Assembly: GCF_012910785.2 (NCBI RefSeq)
Contig: NZ_WTVH02000010.1
Span: 1,674,001 to 1,738,000, forward strand
Origin: Aromatoleum buckelii
Lineage (GTDB): Bacteria > Pseudomonadota > Gammaproteobacteria > Burkholderiales > Rhodocyclaceae
Direction: 5' to 3'
Length of the DNA: 64,000 nucleotides
Shown in pieces: positions 1-9,383 of the stretch (within the stretch, counting starts at the first letter, position 1; each line of letters begins with the position of its first letter). The notes under the pieces were generated by a model. The model saw only the letters and a list, made by a program, of their open reading frames with translations. It did not search any database and had not been told where the DNA came from. The translations under genes were made by a program, and so were the position numbers.

Positions 1-105
1 CATCGACATCTTCACGTTGGCGATATCCACGCCGGTGCCGTCGCTCTTGACACGCACCTTGACGTTGTAATCGACCACGCGCTTAACGGGTACCAGGATC
101 TTCAA
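1..105 (-). CDS. etfB: Electron transfer flavoprotein beta subunit, N-terminal 35 residues (cut by window edge)
   Basis: The reverse strand encodes a protein beginning [20 protein letters not shown], the typical EtfB start. EtfAB passes electrons from acyl-CoA dehydrogenases to the quinone pool through ETF:quinone oxidoreductase. The start is a TTG at 103-105, preceded by AAGGAG at normal distance; no ATG start fits. The usual length is about 250 residues, so only the first seventh is seen. It is divergent from the TetR gene and separated from it by a palindrome. The TetR protein, the crotonase and the acyl-CoA synthetase nearby suggest a fatty or aromatic acyl-CoA context (inference). Confidence 0.9.
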   Translation of the reverse strand, partial: MKILVPVKRVVDYNVKVRVKSDGTGVDIANVKMSM

Positions 106-208
106 TGCCGCGCTCCTTAATCAGTCTGGTCAGTGTTTTTATGGGTCCGGGCATTATGTCACTGCCCGAAATCGAATGACACCTTGACCGCCGCCCAAAA
201 AAATCGTT

Positions 209-246
209 CCATACGCATCGGTATGGATGCGTACGGTAGCGTATGG
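209..246. promoter_or_regulatory. Palindromic operator candidate between etfB and the TetR gene
   Basis: Outer arms CCATACGC (209-216) and GCGTATGG (239-246) are perfect inverted repeats, and an inner pair CCATAC/GTATGG (209-214, 221-226) overlaps them. A further half-site CGTATGG lies at 270-276. The position between divergent genes and the symmetry suit autoregulation and etfB control by the TetR protein. Binding is inferred. Confidence 0.5.
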
Positions 247-272
247 TCCAGGATTCGTCAATACTATCCCGT

Positions 273-875
273 ATGGAAAACGTCGTGAACAAACCCCGGG
301 TTCAACTTGACCGCGATGCATGGATCGTCGCCGCTACCGACGTGCTCGCCGACGAAGGTCTCGCCGGCCTGCGCGTCGAGGTGCTGGCCAAGCGACTGAA
401 AGTCACGAAAGGAAGCTTCTACTGGCATTTCCAGGATCGGCGCGACCTGCTGATGGCCGTGTTGCAAACCTGGCGCGACGGCCGGATCCGCGACATCGTC
501 AAGCAGACCCGGGCGAACCCGGGGCACGAGCTGGAGCAGATCTACCACGTCATCGACATCTACAGCACGAGCCGCAGCCGCCGCGGGGCGATGATCGAAC
601 TGGCGGTGCGGGACTGGGCGCGACGCGACCCGGAAGCTGCGGCGATCGTCGCCGAAGTCGACGACATCCGCTTGCGCTGCGCACGCGACCTGTTTCTCGC
701 GTGCGGCGTGCCGATGGAAGAAGCATCGAGCCGCTGCATGCTGCTCTATGCATACGTATTCGGGATTTCGCTGATGATCTATGACAAGTTCGACAGCGAC
801 GTGGGACGCGTCAAGCGCGACATCGCCGATCTCATCGCCCAGTCCGCGAACATGAAGAAAAGGCAGTCGGCCTAA
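273..875 (+). CDS. TetR/AcrR family transcriptional regulator
   Basis: A 200-residue protein with an N-terminal TetR helix-turn-helix (residues about 12-60, including RLKVTKGSFYWHFQDR, a canonical recognition helix and YWHF signature) and a variable C-terminal ligand domain. It ends MKKRQSA. The start at 273 is preferred because the alternative ATG at 243 lies inside the palindrome and adds ten residues that are not TetR-like; a GTG at 285 is also possible. It overlaps the 3' end of the convergent tatD by 4 bp. It probably represses itself and etfB; the ligand is unknown, and an acyl-CoA is plausible from the neighbours. Confidence 0.85.
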   Translation: MENVVNKPRVQLDRDAWIVAATDVLADEGLAGLRVEVLAKRLKVTKGSFYWHFQDRRDLLMAVLQTWRDGRIRDIVKQTRANPGHELEQIYHVIDIYSTSRSRRGAMIELAVRDWARRDPEAAAIVAEVDDIRLRCARDLFLACGVPMEEASSRCMLLYAYVFGISLMIYDKFDSDVGRVKRDIADLIAQSANMKKRQSA

Positions 876-1639
876 AGCTTTCCGGCGAATACGGAAATCG
901 CGTTGCGGCCCGTCGCCGCGCTCGCCTCATCGACCGAAATCCCCCTCAGGTCCGCGAGAATCCGGGCATAGTGCGACAAGTTGCACGGCTCGTTGCGCCT
1001 CCCCTGCGCCCACGCGGGAGGCATGTCCGGCGCGTCCGTCTCGAGAACGACCGCATCCAGCGGCAGGGTCGCGGCGAGTGCACGGATGCGACGCGATCCG
1101 TCAAAACTCATCGCCCCGCCGAAACCGAGCTTGAAGCCCATCGCGATGAACACGTCGGCCTGCTGCCGGCTGCCGTTGAACGCATGGGCGATGCCGCCGC
1201 GCACCCGCACGCGTCGCAAATGCTTGAGGATCGCGTCGACCGCGCGTCGCACATGCAGGATCACCGGCAGATCGAAGCGGCGCGCGAGCTTCAGCTGCGC
1301 GACGTAGAACTGCTCCTGCCGGTCCCTGTTGCGCCCGCCATCAACGAAGAAATCGAGACCGATCTCACCCACGGCGATGGCGTCGCCGTTGCTCAGGTGA
1401 TCCTCGAGAATCGCCAGATCGTCAGGCCCCGCAGCGTCCACGTATAGCGGATGAATGCCGTAGGCGTGGCGGATGTCGGAATGCGCCGCGGCGAGCGCCG
1501 CGACGCGATCGAAGTTTGCAACTTCGACGCCCGGGACGACGAAACGCGCTATGCCGGCCGAGCGGGCCGACGCGAGCACGGCTTCGCGGTCGTGCTCGAA
1601 CTCGTCCGCGTCGAGGTGAATATGGGTGTCGACAAGCAT
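872..1639 (-). CDS. tatD: TatD family metal-dependent hydrolase
   Basis: A 255-residue TIM-barrel hydrolase starting MLVDTHIHLD, where the HxH metal pair sits at residues 6-8. Other TatD metal and catalytic regions are visible: GEIGLDFF, VILHVRR, IAHAFNG and LETDAPD. The family acts as 3'-5' exonuclease or deoxyribonuclease on damaged DNA. An upstream in-frame start at 1675 would add 12 residues, but family members begin at MLVDTHxH, so 1639 is chosen. It lies downstream of the crotonase gene on the same strand with a 43-bp gap, so it may be cotranscribed. Confidence 0.9.
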   Translation of the reverse strand: MLVDTHIHLDADEFEHDREAVLASARSAGIARFVVPGVEVANFDRVAALAAAHSDIRHAYGIHPLYVDAAGPDDLAILEDHLSNGDAIAVGEIGLDFFVDGGRNRDRQEQFYVAQLKLARRFDLPVILHVRRAVDAILKHLRRVRVRGGIAHAFNGSRQQADVFIAMGFKLGFGGAMSFDGSRRIRALAATLPLDAVVLETDAPDMPPAWAQGRRNEPCNLSHYARILADLRGISVDEASAATGRNAISVFAGKL

Positions 1640-1682
1640 TGGGGTGTCGACAGACACGCGCACAGCCCCCGTCAAGGGGGGC

Positions 1683-2483
1683 TCAGCGGCCTCGCCACTG
1701 CGGCTTGCGCTTGGCGACGAAGGCGTCGATGCCCTCCGCGGCGTCCTCGGTCATCATGTTGCAAGCCATTGTCTCGGCGGCCATCTGGTAAGCCGCCTCC
1801 ATTCCCATCTCGAGCTGGCGGTAGAACATCTGCTTGCCCATCTGCACGGCGATCGGTGACTTCGCGCAGATCGACGCGGTGAGTTTCGCGACCTCGTCAT
1901 CGAGTTGCTCGAGCGGCACGACGCGATTGACCAGCCCGCGGCGCTGCGCTTCATGCGCATCGATGAAGTCGCCGGTGACGAGCATCTCGAACGCCTCCTT
2001 GCGCCCCATGTTGCGCGACAAACCCACGCTGGGGGTCGCGCAGAACAGGCCGACGTTGATGCCCGACACGGCGAACCGGGCGACGTCGGCCGCGACCGCG
2101 AGGTCGCACATCGACACCAGCTGGCAGCCGGCTGCGGTCGCGATGCCGTGCACCCGCGCGATCACCGGCTGCGGCATCTCGGTCAGCTTCACCATGAACC
2201 GGCCACACAGGCGAAACAGCGCCTGCTGGAACTCGAGCGCAGGGTTGCCGCGCATCTCCTTGAGGTCATGGCCGGCGCAAAACGCCTTACCTTCGCCGGA
2301 CAGCACGACCACGCGCACGCTGGCGTCTGCTGCAATGGCGTCGATCTCGGCGATCAGCGCTTCGAGCATCGCCTGCGACAGTGAATTGAACTGGCCGGGC
2401 CGGTTCAGTGCAAGGTACGCCACGCCGCCTTCGTCGCGGCGCAGCAGCAGGGTTTCGGCATCGGATTGCGGGACTGCGCTCAT
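1683..2483 (-). CDS. Enoyl-CoA hydratase/isomerase (crotonase) family protein
   Basis: A 266-residue crotonase-fold protein. The oxyanion-hole segments AGHDLKEM and the later AAGCQLV are present. The stretch after the second one reads GLFCATPSVGLSRNMGRK, where classical hydratases carry the catalytic Glu in a PGAGGTQR-like motif. The protein therefore resembles the ECHDC3-like branch, and hydratase activity is uncertain. GGAGGAA stands just before the ATG at 2481-2483; a longer open frame upstream is not used. It follows the acyl-CoA synthetase by 17 bp, so the two form an operon for acyl-CoA handling. Confidence 0.85.
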   Translation of the reverse strand: MSAVPQSDAETLLLRRDEGGVAYLALNRPGQFNSLSQAMLEALIAEIDAIAADASVRVVVLSGEGKAFCAGHDLKEMRGNPALEFQQALFRLCGRFMVKLTEMPQPVIARVHGIATAAGCQLVSMCDLAVAADVARFAVSGINVGLFCATPSVGLSRNMGRKEAFEMLVTGDFIDAHEAQRRGLVNRVVPLEQLDDEVAKLTASICAKSPIAVQMGKQMFYRQLEMGMEAAYQMAAETMACNMMTEDAAEGIDAFVAKRKPQWRGR

Positions 2484-2500
2484 TTCTGTTCCTCCCGGGG

Positions 2501-4153
2501 TTATTCGAAGGATTGGGTCGATTTCACCTGCTCGCGCAGCACGAACTTCTGGATCTTGCCGGTCGACGTTTTCGGCAACGGCCCGAAGATGATTTTCTTC
2601 GGCGACTTGAAGCCGGCGAGATGCTCTCGGCAGTGCGCGATCAGCTCCGCTTCGGTCACCGTCGCCCCGTCGCGCAGTTCGACGAAAGCTGCCGGCACTT
2701 CGCCCCACTTCGGATCGGGCAGCGCGACGACTGCCGCCGCCATCACGGCCGGGTGCTTGTACAGCGCGTCCTCGACTTCGATCGACGAGATGTTCTCGCC
2801 ACCGGAGATGATCACGTCCTTCGAGCGGTCCTTGATTTTGACGTAGCCGTCGGCCTGCATCACCGCCAGGTCACCGGTGTGGTACCACCCGCCACGGAAC
2901 GACTCTTCGGTCGCGTCGGGGTTCTTCAGGTACCCCTTCATCACGAGATTGCCGCGGAACATGATCTCGCCCATTGTCTGGTTGTCCCAGGGCACCGGCT
3001 CCATCGTCTGCGGGTCGAGCACCGTGATGCCCTCCTGCGCGTGGTAGCGCACGCCCTGGCGCCCGTTCAGCGCGACCTGCTCGGCAAGCGGGAGATCCTT
3101 CCACTCGTTGTGCTTCGCGCAGACGGCTGCGGGACCGTAGGTTTCGGTGAGGCCGTACACGTGAGTCAGGTCGATGCCGATCTTCGCCATCCCTTCGATG
3201 ACCGCAGCAGGCGGCGGCGCGGCCGCGACGAGGCCGTACACCTCGTGGTCGATGCCTTCTCGCCAGGATTCGGGCGCGTTCGCGAGCAGCGAATGGACGA
3301 TCGGCGCGCCGCAATAGTGCGTGACGCCATGCTCGCGGATCGCCTCGAAGATCAGGCGCGGATCGACGCGGCGCAGGCAGACGTTGGTGCCGGCGTTGGC
3401 CGCCATCGTCCACGCGAAGCACCAGCCGTTGCAGTGGAACATCGGCAACGTCCACAGATACACCGAATGCGGCGGCATGCCCCAGCTGACGATGTTGCTC
3501 ATCGCGTTGAGGTACGCACCGCGGTGATGATAGACGACGCCTTTCGGATTGCCGGTCGTGCCGGACGTATAGTTCAGCGAAATCGCATCCCATTCGTCGG
3601 CGGGCTGTTCGAAGGCGAAGTCCGGGCTGCCCGTCTCGAGCAGCGCCTCGTATTCGAGCGTGCCGACGCGGTCCCCTGGCCCGCTGTATTCCGGGTCATC
3701 GACATCGATGACGATCAGGTCCGGGCGGTTCGCGAGTTCGATCGCCTTGGCCACGACCCGCGCGAACTCGCGGTCCGTGATCAGCACCTTCGCTTCGGCA
3801 TGGTTGAGCATGAACGCAACGGTTTCGGGCTCGAGGCGCGTGTTGATCGTGTTGAGCACCGCACCCGTCGCCGGGACACCGAAATGGCACTCGAACATTT
3901 CCGGCGTGTTGTTGAGGACGACCGCGACAGTATCGTTCTTCCCGACGCCCAACTGCTTCAGCGCCGATGCCAGACGACGGCTGCGCATATAGCTTTCCAG
4001 CCACGTGTACCGGCGTGTCCCGTGAATGACGGCGATCCGGTCCGGATAAACGTAGGCACTGCGCTCGATGAACGTCAGCGGCGTGAGCGGGACGTAATTG
4101 GCGGCATTCTTCTCCAGGCCAATCTCGTAGGGTGACGATTCGCGTTCGGTCAT
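2501..4153 (-). CDS. AMP-dependent acyl-CoA synthetase (fatty-acyl/aryl-CoA ligase)
   Basis: A 550-residue ANL-superfamily ligase. P-loop YTSGTTGNPKGVV lies near residue 193, followed by YGLTETYG, YHTGDLA, and the C-terminal catalytic lysine in KTSTGKIQK. It activates a carboxylic acid to acyl-AMP and then acyl-CoA. The length and the HCNGW region resemble medium/long-chain acyl-CoA synthetases (AlkK/DmdB-like). It is first gene of a pair with the crotonase. The exact substrate cannot be read from sequence. Confidence 0.9.
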   Translation of the reverse strand: MTERESSPYEIGLEKNAANYVPLTPLTFIERSAYVYPDRIAVIHGTRRYTWLESYMRSRRLASALKQLGVGKNDTVAVVLNNTPEMFECHFGVPATGAVLNTINTRLEPETVAFMLNHAEAKVLITDREFARVVAKAIELANRPDLIVIDVDDPEYSGPGDRVGTLEYEALLETGSPDFAFEQPADEWDAISLNYTSGTTGNPKGVVYHHRGAYLNAMSNIVSWGMPPHSVYLWTLPMFHCNGWCFAWTMAANAGTNVCLRRVDPRLIFEAIREHGVTHYCGAPIVHSLLANAPESWREGIDHEVYGLVAAAPPPAAVIEGMAKIGIDLTHVYGLTETYGPAAVCAKHNEWKDLPLAEQVALNGRQGVRYHAQEGITVLDPQTMEPVPWDNQTMGEIMFRGNLVMKGYLKNPDATEESFRGGWYHTGDLAVMQADGYVKIKDRSKDVIISGGENISSIEVEDALYKHPAVMAAAVVALPDPKWGEVPAAFVELRDGATVTEAELIAHCREHLAGFKSPKKIIFGPLPKTSTGKIQKFVLREQVKSTQSFE

Positions 4154-4199
4154 TTCTGCTCCGCTGTCATGATTATTGCAGTGAGGAGGACGCTGGGCG

Positions 4200-4832
4200 C
4201 TAACGTTCGCAGCGTCCCGAAGTATTCAATCCCTCGACCGCTGCCGGGTCAAGGCTCGCCAGCCACAGCGAAACATCATGCGCTAGCCGCTGCACGGCCC
4301 GCCGGAAAGCGATCACGCCGCCGGCCGCGTCCGGGGTCGGCGCCGGCTCGCTGACGACGAGCGTGCGATGCGACAGTTCGGCGTCGCTGCGCGGGGCGAG
4401 GAGCGCAGCGCGGGCGACGATCTTCGCATGGCTGCTTTGTCGACTGTCGAACACCTGCACGAATTCGTCCAGCTCGACACGCAGGCGGCATTCTCCGTCG
4501 GCAGTCCGGTTCCCTGTCAGCGCGCGGTCGAGCGCCACGCGCAGCATTTCACCTGGCTCCGCAACCCAGCGCGTCTCGGAATACGCTTCCCGCTGCGCCG
4601 GCTGTCGATAATCGAGCCGGTACTGCATCGCGCCGGTCGACAACCATGACGGCGCCCGCACTTCAACGCGCTCCGGCGGGAATTCCAGCGCCGGCTCGAC
4701 CGGCTCCACGAGCCCCAGGTCGAAAAAAGTGAAGCGTTCGGCTGGCACCCCGAGGTTGCCGCATCCTCCCACGGCCGCCGCGAGCGCCAGCACGAGGAGT
4801 CCCGCTCGCCCTGCCTTCACCGACATCAACAT
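4200..4832 (-). CDS. ABC-type transport auxiliary lipoprotein (PqiC-like) of the MCE system
   Basis: A 210-residue protein with an N-terminal lipoprotein signal peptide; the lipobox LAAAVGGC ends at Cys24. The rest matches the ABC_trans_aux pattern (ERVEVRAPSWLSTGAMQYRLDY, later E..VQVFD). It would sit in the outer membrane facing the periplasm and receive or stabilise the MCE complex. It is last gene of the MlaE-MlaF-MlaD-like operon, 19 bp after the MCE gene. The ATG at 4832 is used; an ATG two codons later is possible. Confidence 0.85.
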   Translation of the reverse strand: MLMSVKAGRAGLLVLALAAAVGGCGNLGVPAERFTFFDLGLVEPVEPALEFPPERVEVRAPSWLSTGAMQYRLDYRQPAQREAYSETRWVAEPGEMLRVALDRALTGNRTADGECRLRVELDEFVQVFDSRQSSHAKIVARAALLAPRSDAELSHRTLVVSEPAPTPDAAGGVIAFRRAVQRLAHDVSLWLASLDPAAVEGLNTSGRCER

Positions 4833-4851
4833 TGCGCAGTTTCCTGTCCGA

Positions 4852-5787
4852 TCATTTCCGGTCCGCTTCGAACCCGTCCTCGCCCGGGCCCGGAGGGCGG
4901 CGCGAGCGGCCGCTCAACAGCATCTGCGGCGACGCCTGAACCTCTTCGATCAGGCTTCCGAGCCGGCGCGAGGTTCCGGTCAGCTCTTTCAGCAATGCAT
5001 TGAGCTGGGGGAGCGTGTTGTCGAGCAGCCCTTCGCCGGTCGCGGCCGTCGCCGCGTCGAGATTCTCCGCCGTCGACTGCAGGCGCGCCATCAGCGCGCG
5101 CATTTCGGCGACCGCCGGCACGACGTCGCCGCTTGCCTGCTCGAGGTTCGCGAGCGTCGTGGCGAATTTCTTCAGATTGTCCTGGTTCAGCGCGGACCGG
5201 ATCGCCTCGAGCGTCGCGGGCGCGTCGGCAAAAGTGCGGTCGATCCCGGCCGCAGCCGCATCCAGATGCTGCAAGGTGTTGCGCAGCCTCTCGAGGTTGT
5301 CGTCGCTGAGAAATTGTGCGAGTTGGTCCGCGATCATCGTCACCCGCTTCATCGCATCGAGCGTGCTGTCGGTCAGCTGTTCCATCAGACCCGGCTCGAG
5401 CACCAGCCGGGGTGGATCGCCGGTCAACGGCACAGGGTTCTCCTCGCTGTCGTCGAGCTGCACGTATGCGATCCCGGTGACACCCTGGTAGCCCAGGCGC
5501 GCACGCGTGCTGCGCGTGATCGGCAGGTCTTCGCGGATGCGGATGTCGACGAGGATCTTTGACGGGTCCTGAGGATCGAGCCGGATATCGGTCACCTTGC
5601 CTGCCGACATGCCGCGATAGCGCACCTGCCCTTCGACGTTCAGGCCGGTGACGCTGCCGTGCGATTCGAGGACGTAATCCCGCGTCGGCTGCCGTTCATC
5701 CGAGAACCACCACAGCGCGAGGACCAGTGCAGCACCGAGCAGCAGCGCGAACAATCCGGCGGCGAGCGCGTGAGCGCGGTTTTCCAT
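4852..5787 (-). CDS. MCE-domain (MlaD-like) lipid-transport protein
   Basis: A 311-residue protein with one N-terminal membrane helix (residues 9-28) and a single MCE domain (about residues 38-115, GSVTGLNVEGQVRYRGMSAGKV). A long helical, coiled-coil-like C-terminus follows. Such proteins form periplasmic hexamers that shuttle phospholipids between ABC permease and outer membrane. It overlaps the ATPase stop by one base, which shows tight translational coupling. The C-terminal tail after residue 290 is charged and Pro/Arg rich. Confidence 0.9.
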   Translation of the reverse strand: MENRAHALAAGLFALLLGAALVLALWWFSDERQPTRDYVLESHGSVTGLNVEGQVRYRGMSAGKVTDIRLDPQDPSKILVDIRIREDLPITRSTRARLGYQGVTGIAYVQLDDSEENPVPLTGDPPRLVLEPGLMEQLTDSTLDAMKRVTMIADQLAQFLSDDNLERLRNTLQHLDAAAAGIDRTFADAPATLEAIRSALNQDNLKKFATTLANLEQASGDVVPAVAEMRALMARLQSTAENLDAATAATGEGLLDNTLPQLNALLKELTGTSRRLGSLIEEVQASPQMLLSGRSRRPPGPGEDGFEADRK

Positions 5788-6566
5788 CAGCTTTTCTCCC
5801 TGCTCCGTGCGATTGCCCGCCTGCCGAGCTCGCCGCGGAAAAAGCTCGTGACGAAAGGATGATCGAGTTTCATTGTTTCCTCCAGTGGGGCGTAGCTGAT
5901 AATCCGCCGTTCCGCGAGGATCGCCACTTTCGACGACAGTGCCGCCAGAGTGTCGATGTCGTGCGTCACCAGCACCACCGTCAGCCCGAGTTGGGCCTGC
6001 AGCGAGCGCACGAGTTCGACGAACGCTGCGCTGCGGTCGGGATCGAGCCCGGCCGTCGGCTCGTCAAGCAACAGCAATTCGGGTTCCAGCGCCAGCGCCC
6101 GTGCGAGCGCGACGCGCTTCACCATGCCGCCCGACAGCTCGGCGGGCATCAATAGCGCGGTCGATGGCTCGAGCTCGACCATCGCCAGCTTCAACGCAAC
6201 CAGATCGCGGATCTCCTTGGGCGTCACGACACGGAGTTCGCGCAGCGGAAACCCGATGTTCTCGGCGACGTTCAACGCCGAGAACAGCGCCCCATGCTGG
6301 AACAGCACGCCGAAGCGCCGCCGCCGTGCCCGCTGCTCGCGAAGGCTGCCCGAGAACAGCTGCTCGCCGAACAGCGAAACCTCGCCGTGCGCCGGGCGCG
6401 TCAGCCCGATCATGTGCCGCAAGAGCGTCGTCTTGCCGCTGCCGGACCCGCCGACGAGAGCCACGACTTCACCGCGGGCCACTGACAGGTCGATTCCGTC
6501 GTGCACGAGATTGCTGCCGAAGCGGGTGACGATGCCACGCAGCTCGATGATCGATGCGTCGCTCAT
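5787..6566 (-). CDS. ABC transporter ATPase of the MCE/Mla-like system
   Basis: A 259-residue MlaF-like ATPase: Walker A GGSGSGKTT (near residue 40), signature LSGGMVKR, Walker B LLLLDEPTAGLDP and H-loop VTHD. The LSGGM signature is typical of MCE-linked ATPases. The ATG at 6564-6566 is chosen because it overlaps the permease stop by 4 bp (ATGA); the same frame is open much further upstream, where it lies antisense-free inside the permease gene in another frame. It powers lipid movement with the downstream MCE protein. Confidence 0.92.
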   Translation of the reverse strand: MSDASIIELRGIVTRFGSNLVHDGIDLSVARGEVVALVGGSGSGKTTLLRHMIGLTRPAHGEVSLFGEQLFSGSLREQRARRRRFGVLFQHGALFSALNVAENIGFPLRELRVVTPKEIRDLVALKLAMVELEPSTALLMPAELSGGMVKRVALARALALEPELLLLDEPTAGLDPDRSAAFVELVRSLQAQLGLTVVLVTHDIDTLAALSSKVAILAERRIISYAPLEETMKLDHPFVTSFFRGELGRRAIARSREKS

Positions 6567-7687
6567 CCGGGCACTCCGATCGAACGCGTCGCAATCGCGA
6601 ACACCGCGTCGATGAGGATCACGACGGTGATCGCCGAGACCACCGACGCAGTCGTGTTGGCCGACAGGCTCTCGGTATTCGGTCGCACGCGCAGGCCGAA
6701 ATGACAGGCGACGAGCGCGATGGACAAGCCGAACACCGCGCCCTTCGCGATTCCGATGTAGAGGTTCGCAACCGGCACGACGCGCGGCAGCGTGTCGAGG
6801 AAAAAACCGAATCCGAGATCGAGTTGCACCCATGCGGACACCATGCCGCCGAACAGCGCGACGGCCGAAGTCCACAGCACGAGCAAAGGCATTGCGACCG
6901 TCAGGGCGACCACTTTCGGCAGGACCAGGCGCAGCGTGCGCGAAATGCCCATCGCCGACAGTGCATCGAGTTCCTCGGTCACGCGCATCACACCGAGCTG
7001 GGCAGTCATCGCCGAACCCGATCGCCCGGCCACCAGCACCGAAACGAGGACCGGTCCGAGCTCCCGAACGATTCCGAGGCCGAGAATATTGACGATGTAA
7101 ATGTCCGCGCCGAAAGCCTGCAGTTGCAGCGCCGAAAGATAGGACAAGACCACGCCGATCAGGAAGCCGACGAGGGCCGCGACCGGAGTGGCCTTGGCGC
7201 CGACCTTGTAGAGATTGGCGGAAATCTCGCGCAGCGGCCAGTCGCGCGGGTGGTGCAGCAGATATGCGATGTCCAGGCACAGCTGTCCTGCCAGCCGCAC
7301 GAAACCGGCGAGATGATTGGCGAAGCCGAGGAGCCCCGCGCCGAGCACGACGACGGCGTCAGCCAGCGTGAAAGACCCGCGTTCGGGCAACGGTTCGGCG
7401 GCCGTCGCCTCGATGCGGCCGATCACCGTCCGCAGTTCGTCGTCCGCACTCAGGTCCTGCGGCCACTGTTCGCGCCACGCGTGCCACAACAGCGTCGCAC
7501 CGAAACTGTCGAGCCGCGTTATGCCGTCGAGTTTCCAGCTCGCGTCATGCCCGGCACGCGCAAGCAGGCGCCGGTATTCGTCGGCGCGCGGCGCGAGCGC
7601 ACGCAGCGTCCAGTCACCTTCGAGCCGGCATTCGGGCCTCGCACCCTTTCCGGCCGACGGCCCGCAGCTTGCGGTGGGCGCGCCCAC
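6563..7687 (-). CDS. MlaE-family permease with N-terminal STAS-like domain
   Basis: A 374-residue protein. Residues about 15-100 look like a STAS domain (LEGDWTLRALA... LDGITRLDSFGATLL), and residues about 130-370 are the MlaE permease with five or so hydrophobic helices and the conserved RELGPVLVSVLVAGRSGSA and GxMRVTEELDAL segments. This fused architecture combines MlaB-like and MlaE-like parts. It heads the four-gene lipid-transport operon and lies 9 bp after the ppx stop, so read-through from ppx is possible. Confidence 0.92.
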   Translation of the reverse strand: MGAPTASCGPSAGKGARPECRLEGDWTLRALAPRADEYRRLLARAGHDASWKLDGITRLDSFGATLLWHAWREQWPQDLSADDELRTVIGRIEATAAEPLPERGSFTLADAVVVLGAGLLGFANHLAGFVRLAGQLCLDIAYLLHHPRDWPLREISANLYKVGAKATPVAALVGFLIGVVLSYLSALQLQAFGADIYIVNILGLGIVRELGPVLVSVLVAGRSGSAMTAQLGVMRVTEELDALSAMGISRTLRLVLPKVVALTVAMPLLVLWTSAVALFGGMVSAWVQLDLGFGFFLDTLPRVVPVANLYIGIAKGAVFGLSIALVACHFGLRVRPNTESLSANTTASVVSAITVVILIDAVFAIATRSIGVPG

Positions 7688-7696
7688 GATCCGGCG

Positions 7697-9199
7697 TCAG
7701 GCGACCAGCGCCCGGCCGGGCGGCGTGCGCAGCACGAGGCTGCGTCCGACCGACAGCCACTGTCGCTGCTCTTCCTCGATCGCAGCCGCAGTCAGCGGCA
7801 GCTTCTGCAGCCAGCCGTCGAGGGCGGTGACGACGAAGCCGCGCCCGTCGCGTTCGATGTCGATCGGCGGGATGCCGCGTCCGTCGCGGGCGCGATGGAC
7901 GATCACGGCGAGGCGCAGGCACACGATCAGCAGCCAGTCGCGGCTTTCCGGATCGATCGCCGCGACCCGTTCCAGCTTTCCGCGATGCGCCAGCACGATG
8001 CGCGCCAGGCGCCCCTGGTCCATGCGCGAGAAGCCCGGCATGTCGGCATTGGCGAGGATGTAGGCGCTGTGCTTGTGGTAGCTCGAGTGTGCGACCGAAA
8101 CGCCGACTTCGTGGAGCATCGCCGCCCAGCGCAGGAAGCGGCGGTCCGGGTGGTCGCTTTCGGCAGCTTCGGGAACCAGGCGCGCCAGCAGGTGGGAAGC
8201 GGTGTCGGCAACGCTGGCGCCCTGCTTGCGATCCGTTGCATAACGCGCGATGAACGCGTTGACGGTTGCATCGCGCAAGTCATGGTGGTGGTAGCGGCCG
8301 AGCAGATCGTAGAGCACGCCCAGTCGCAACGCCCCTTCCGAAAACACCATGTGCTCGAGGTCGAACTCCTTGAACACTGCCGACATGATCGACAGCCCGC
8401 CGAGCAGCACCGGCAGGCGGTCGCCCTTGAGGCCCGCGAGATCGGCGCGATCGATGCTGCCGGCTCGCAGCATCGCCGCTTTCAGGCGTTCCAGCCCGTC
8501 GCGCGTGATGCCGCTTTCCGAGAACCCGTTCTGCACGAGAATCTCGACGAGCGCCTTGGCTGATCCGCTCGACCCGACCGCCACTTCCCAGCCGGTTTCG
8601 CGGTACGAATGGGCGATCGCCTGGAGCTCGCGCCGCGCCGCCAGTTCGGCTTCGCGCAAGCCGCGCTTGTCGATCCTCCCCCCCGGAAAATACTGCAGGC
8701 TGAAGCTCACGCAGCCCATGTAGAGGGACTCGAGCTGGATCGGCTCGAAGCTCTTGCCGATGATGAATTCGGTCGACCCGCCGCCGATATCGACGACGAG
8801 CTGCTGGCGGTGCGGATCGGGCAGCGTATGCGCGACGCCGACATAGATCAGGCGTGCTTCCTCCCGCCCCGCGATCACCTCGATCGGCACGCCAAGCGCC
8901 GCTTCGGCACGAGCGAGGAACTGGGGGGAGTTCTTCGCCACTCGCAGCGTGTTCGTGGCCACCGCCCGTACTGAATCGGGCGGAAAGCCGCGCAAGCGTT
9001 CGTTGAAGCGTTGCAGCGCGATCAGCGCGCGCTGCTGCGCCGCGACATCGAGCAGCTTGTCGGCCGACAGGCCGGCGGCAAGGCGGACCGCTTCCTTGAG
9101 TCCGTCGAGCGGATAGATCTGATCATTGACGATCCGCCCCACCTGGAGCCGGAAACTGTTGGAACCGAGGTCGATCGCTGCGATCAGTTCTTGCATCAT
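7697..9199 (-). CDS. ppx: Exopolyphosphatase / guanosine pentaphosphatase (Ppx/GppA)
   Basis: A 500-residue Ppx/GppA protein with the ASKHA nucleotide-fold start AIDLGSNSFRLQVGRI, the DIGGGSTEFIIG phosphate loop near residue 150, and a C-terminal HD-like helical domain (MLHEVGVSVAHSSYHKHSAY). It hydrolyses polyphosphate termini or pppGpp. The start is one of two adjacent ATG codons (9199 or 9196), where family members begin; the frame is open further upstream. It is divergent from ppk, the usual pairing for polyphosphate turnover. Confidence 0.92.
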   Translation of the reverse strand: MMQELIAAIDLGSNSFRLQVGRIVNDQIYPLDGLKEAVRLAAGLSADKLLDVAAQQRALIALQRFNERLRGFPPDSVRAVATNTLRVAKNSPQFLARAEAALGVPIEVIAGREEARLIYVGVAHTLPDPHRQQLVVDIGGGSTEFIIGKSFEPIQLESLYMGCVSFSLQYFPGGRIDKRGLREAELAARRELQAIAHSYRETGWEVAVGSSGSAKALVEILVQNGFSESGITRDGLERLKAAMLRAGSIDRADLAGLKGDRLPVLLGGLSIMSAVFKEFDLEHMVFSEGALRLGVLYDLLGRYHHHDLRDATVNAFIARYATDRKQGASVADTASHLLARLVPEAAESDHPDRRFLRWAAMLHEVGVSVAHSSYHKHSAYILANADMPGFSRMDQGRLARIVLAHRGKLERVAAIDPESRDWLLIVCLRLAVIVHRARDGRGIPPIDIERDGRGFVVTALDGWLQKLPLTAAAIEEEQRQWLSVGRSLVLRTPPGRALVA

Positions 9200-9383
9200 C
9201 GTGTAGGCACGCAATCGCGCAGGTCGAAGTGGCCGACATTCTACCACCCGGCCCTACGACACAAGCTGCGCCGGATGCGGACGGGTTCCGCCCCGGATTC
9301 ACGCTTGTCATCGCTGTCGGCGCACGTTCATGCATTTGCAACACATTTGTCACATAATCCCCGCAGGCACACCCGCAGCCATA

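Noticed and set aside
2408-4135. A long + strand open frame opposite the acyl-CoA synthetase gene
   Set aside because: Third-position GC mirror of a real gene; its composition is not protein-like.
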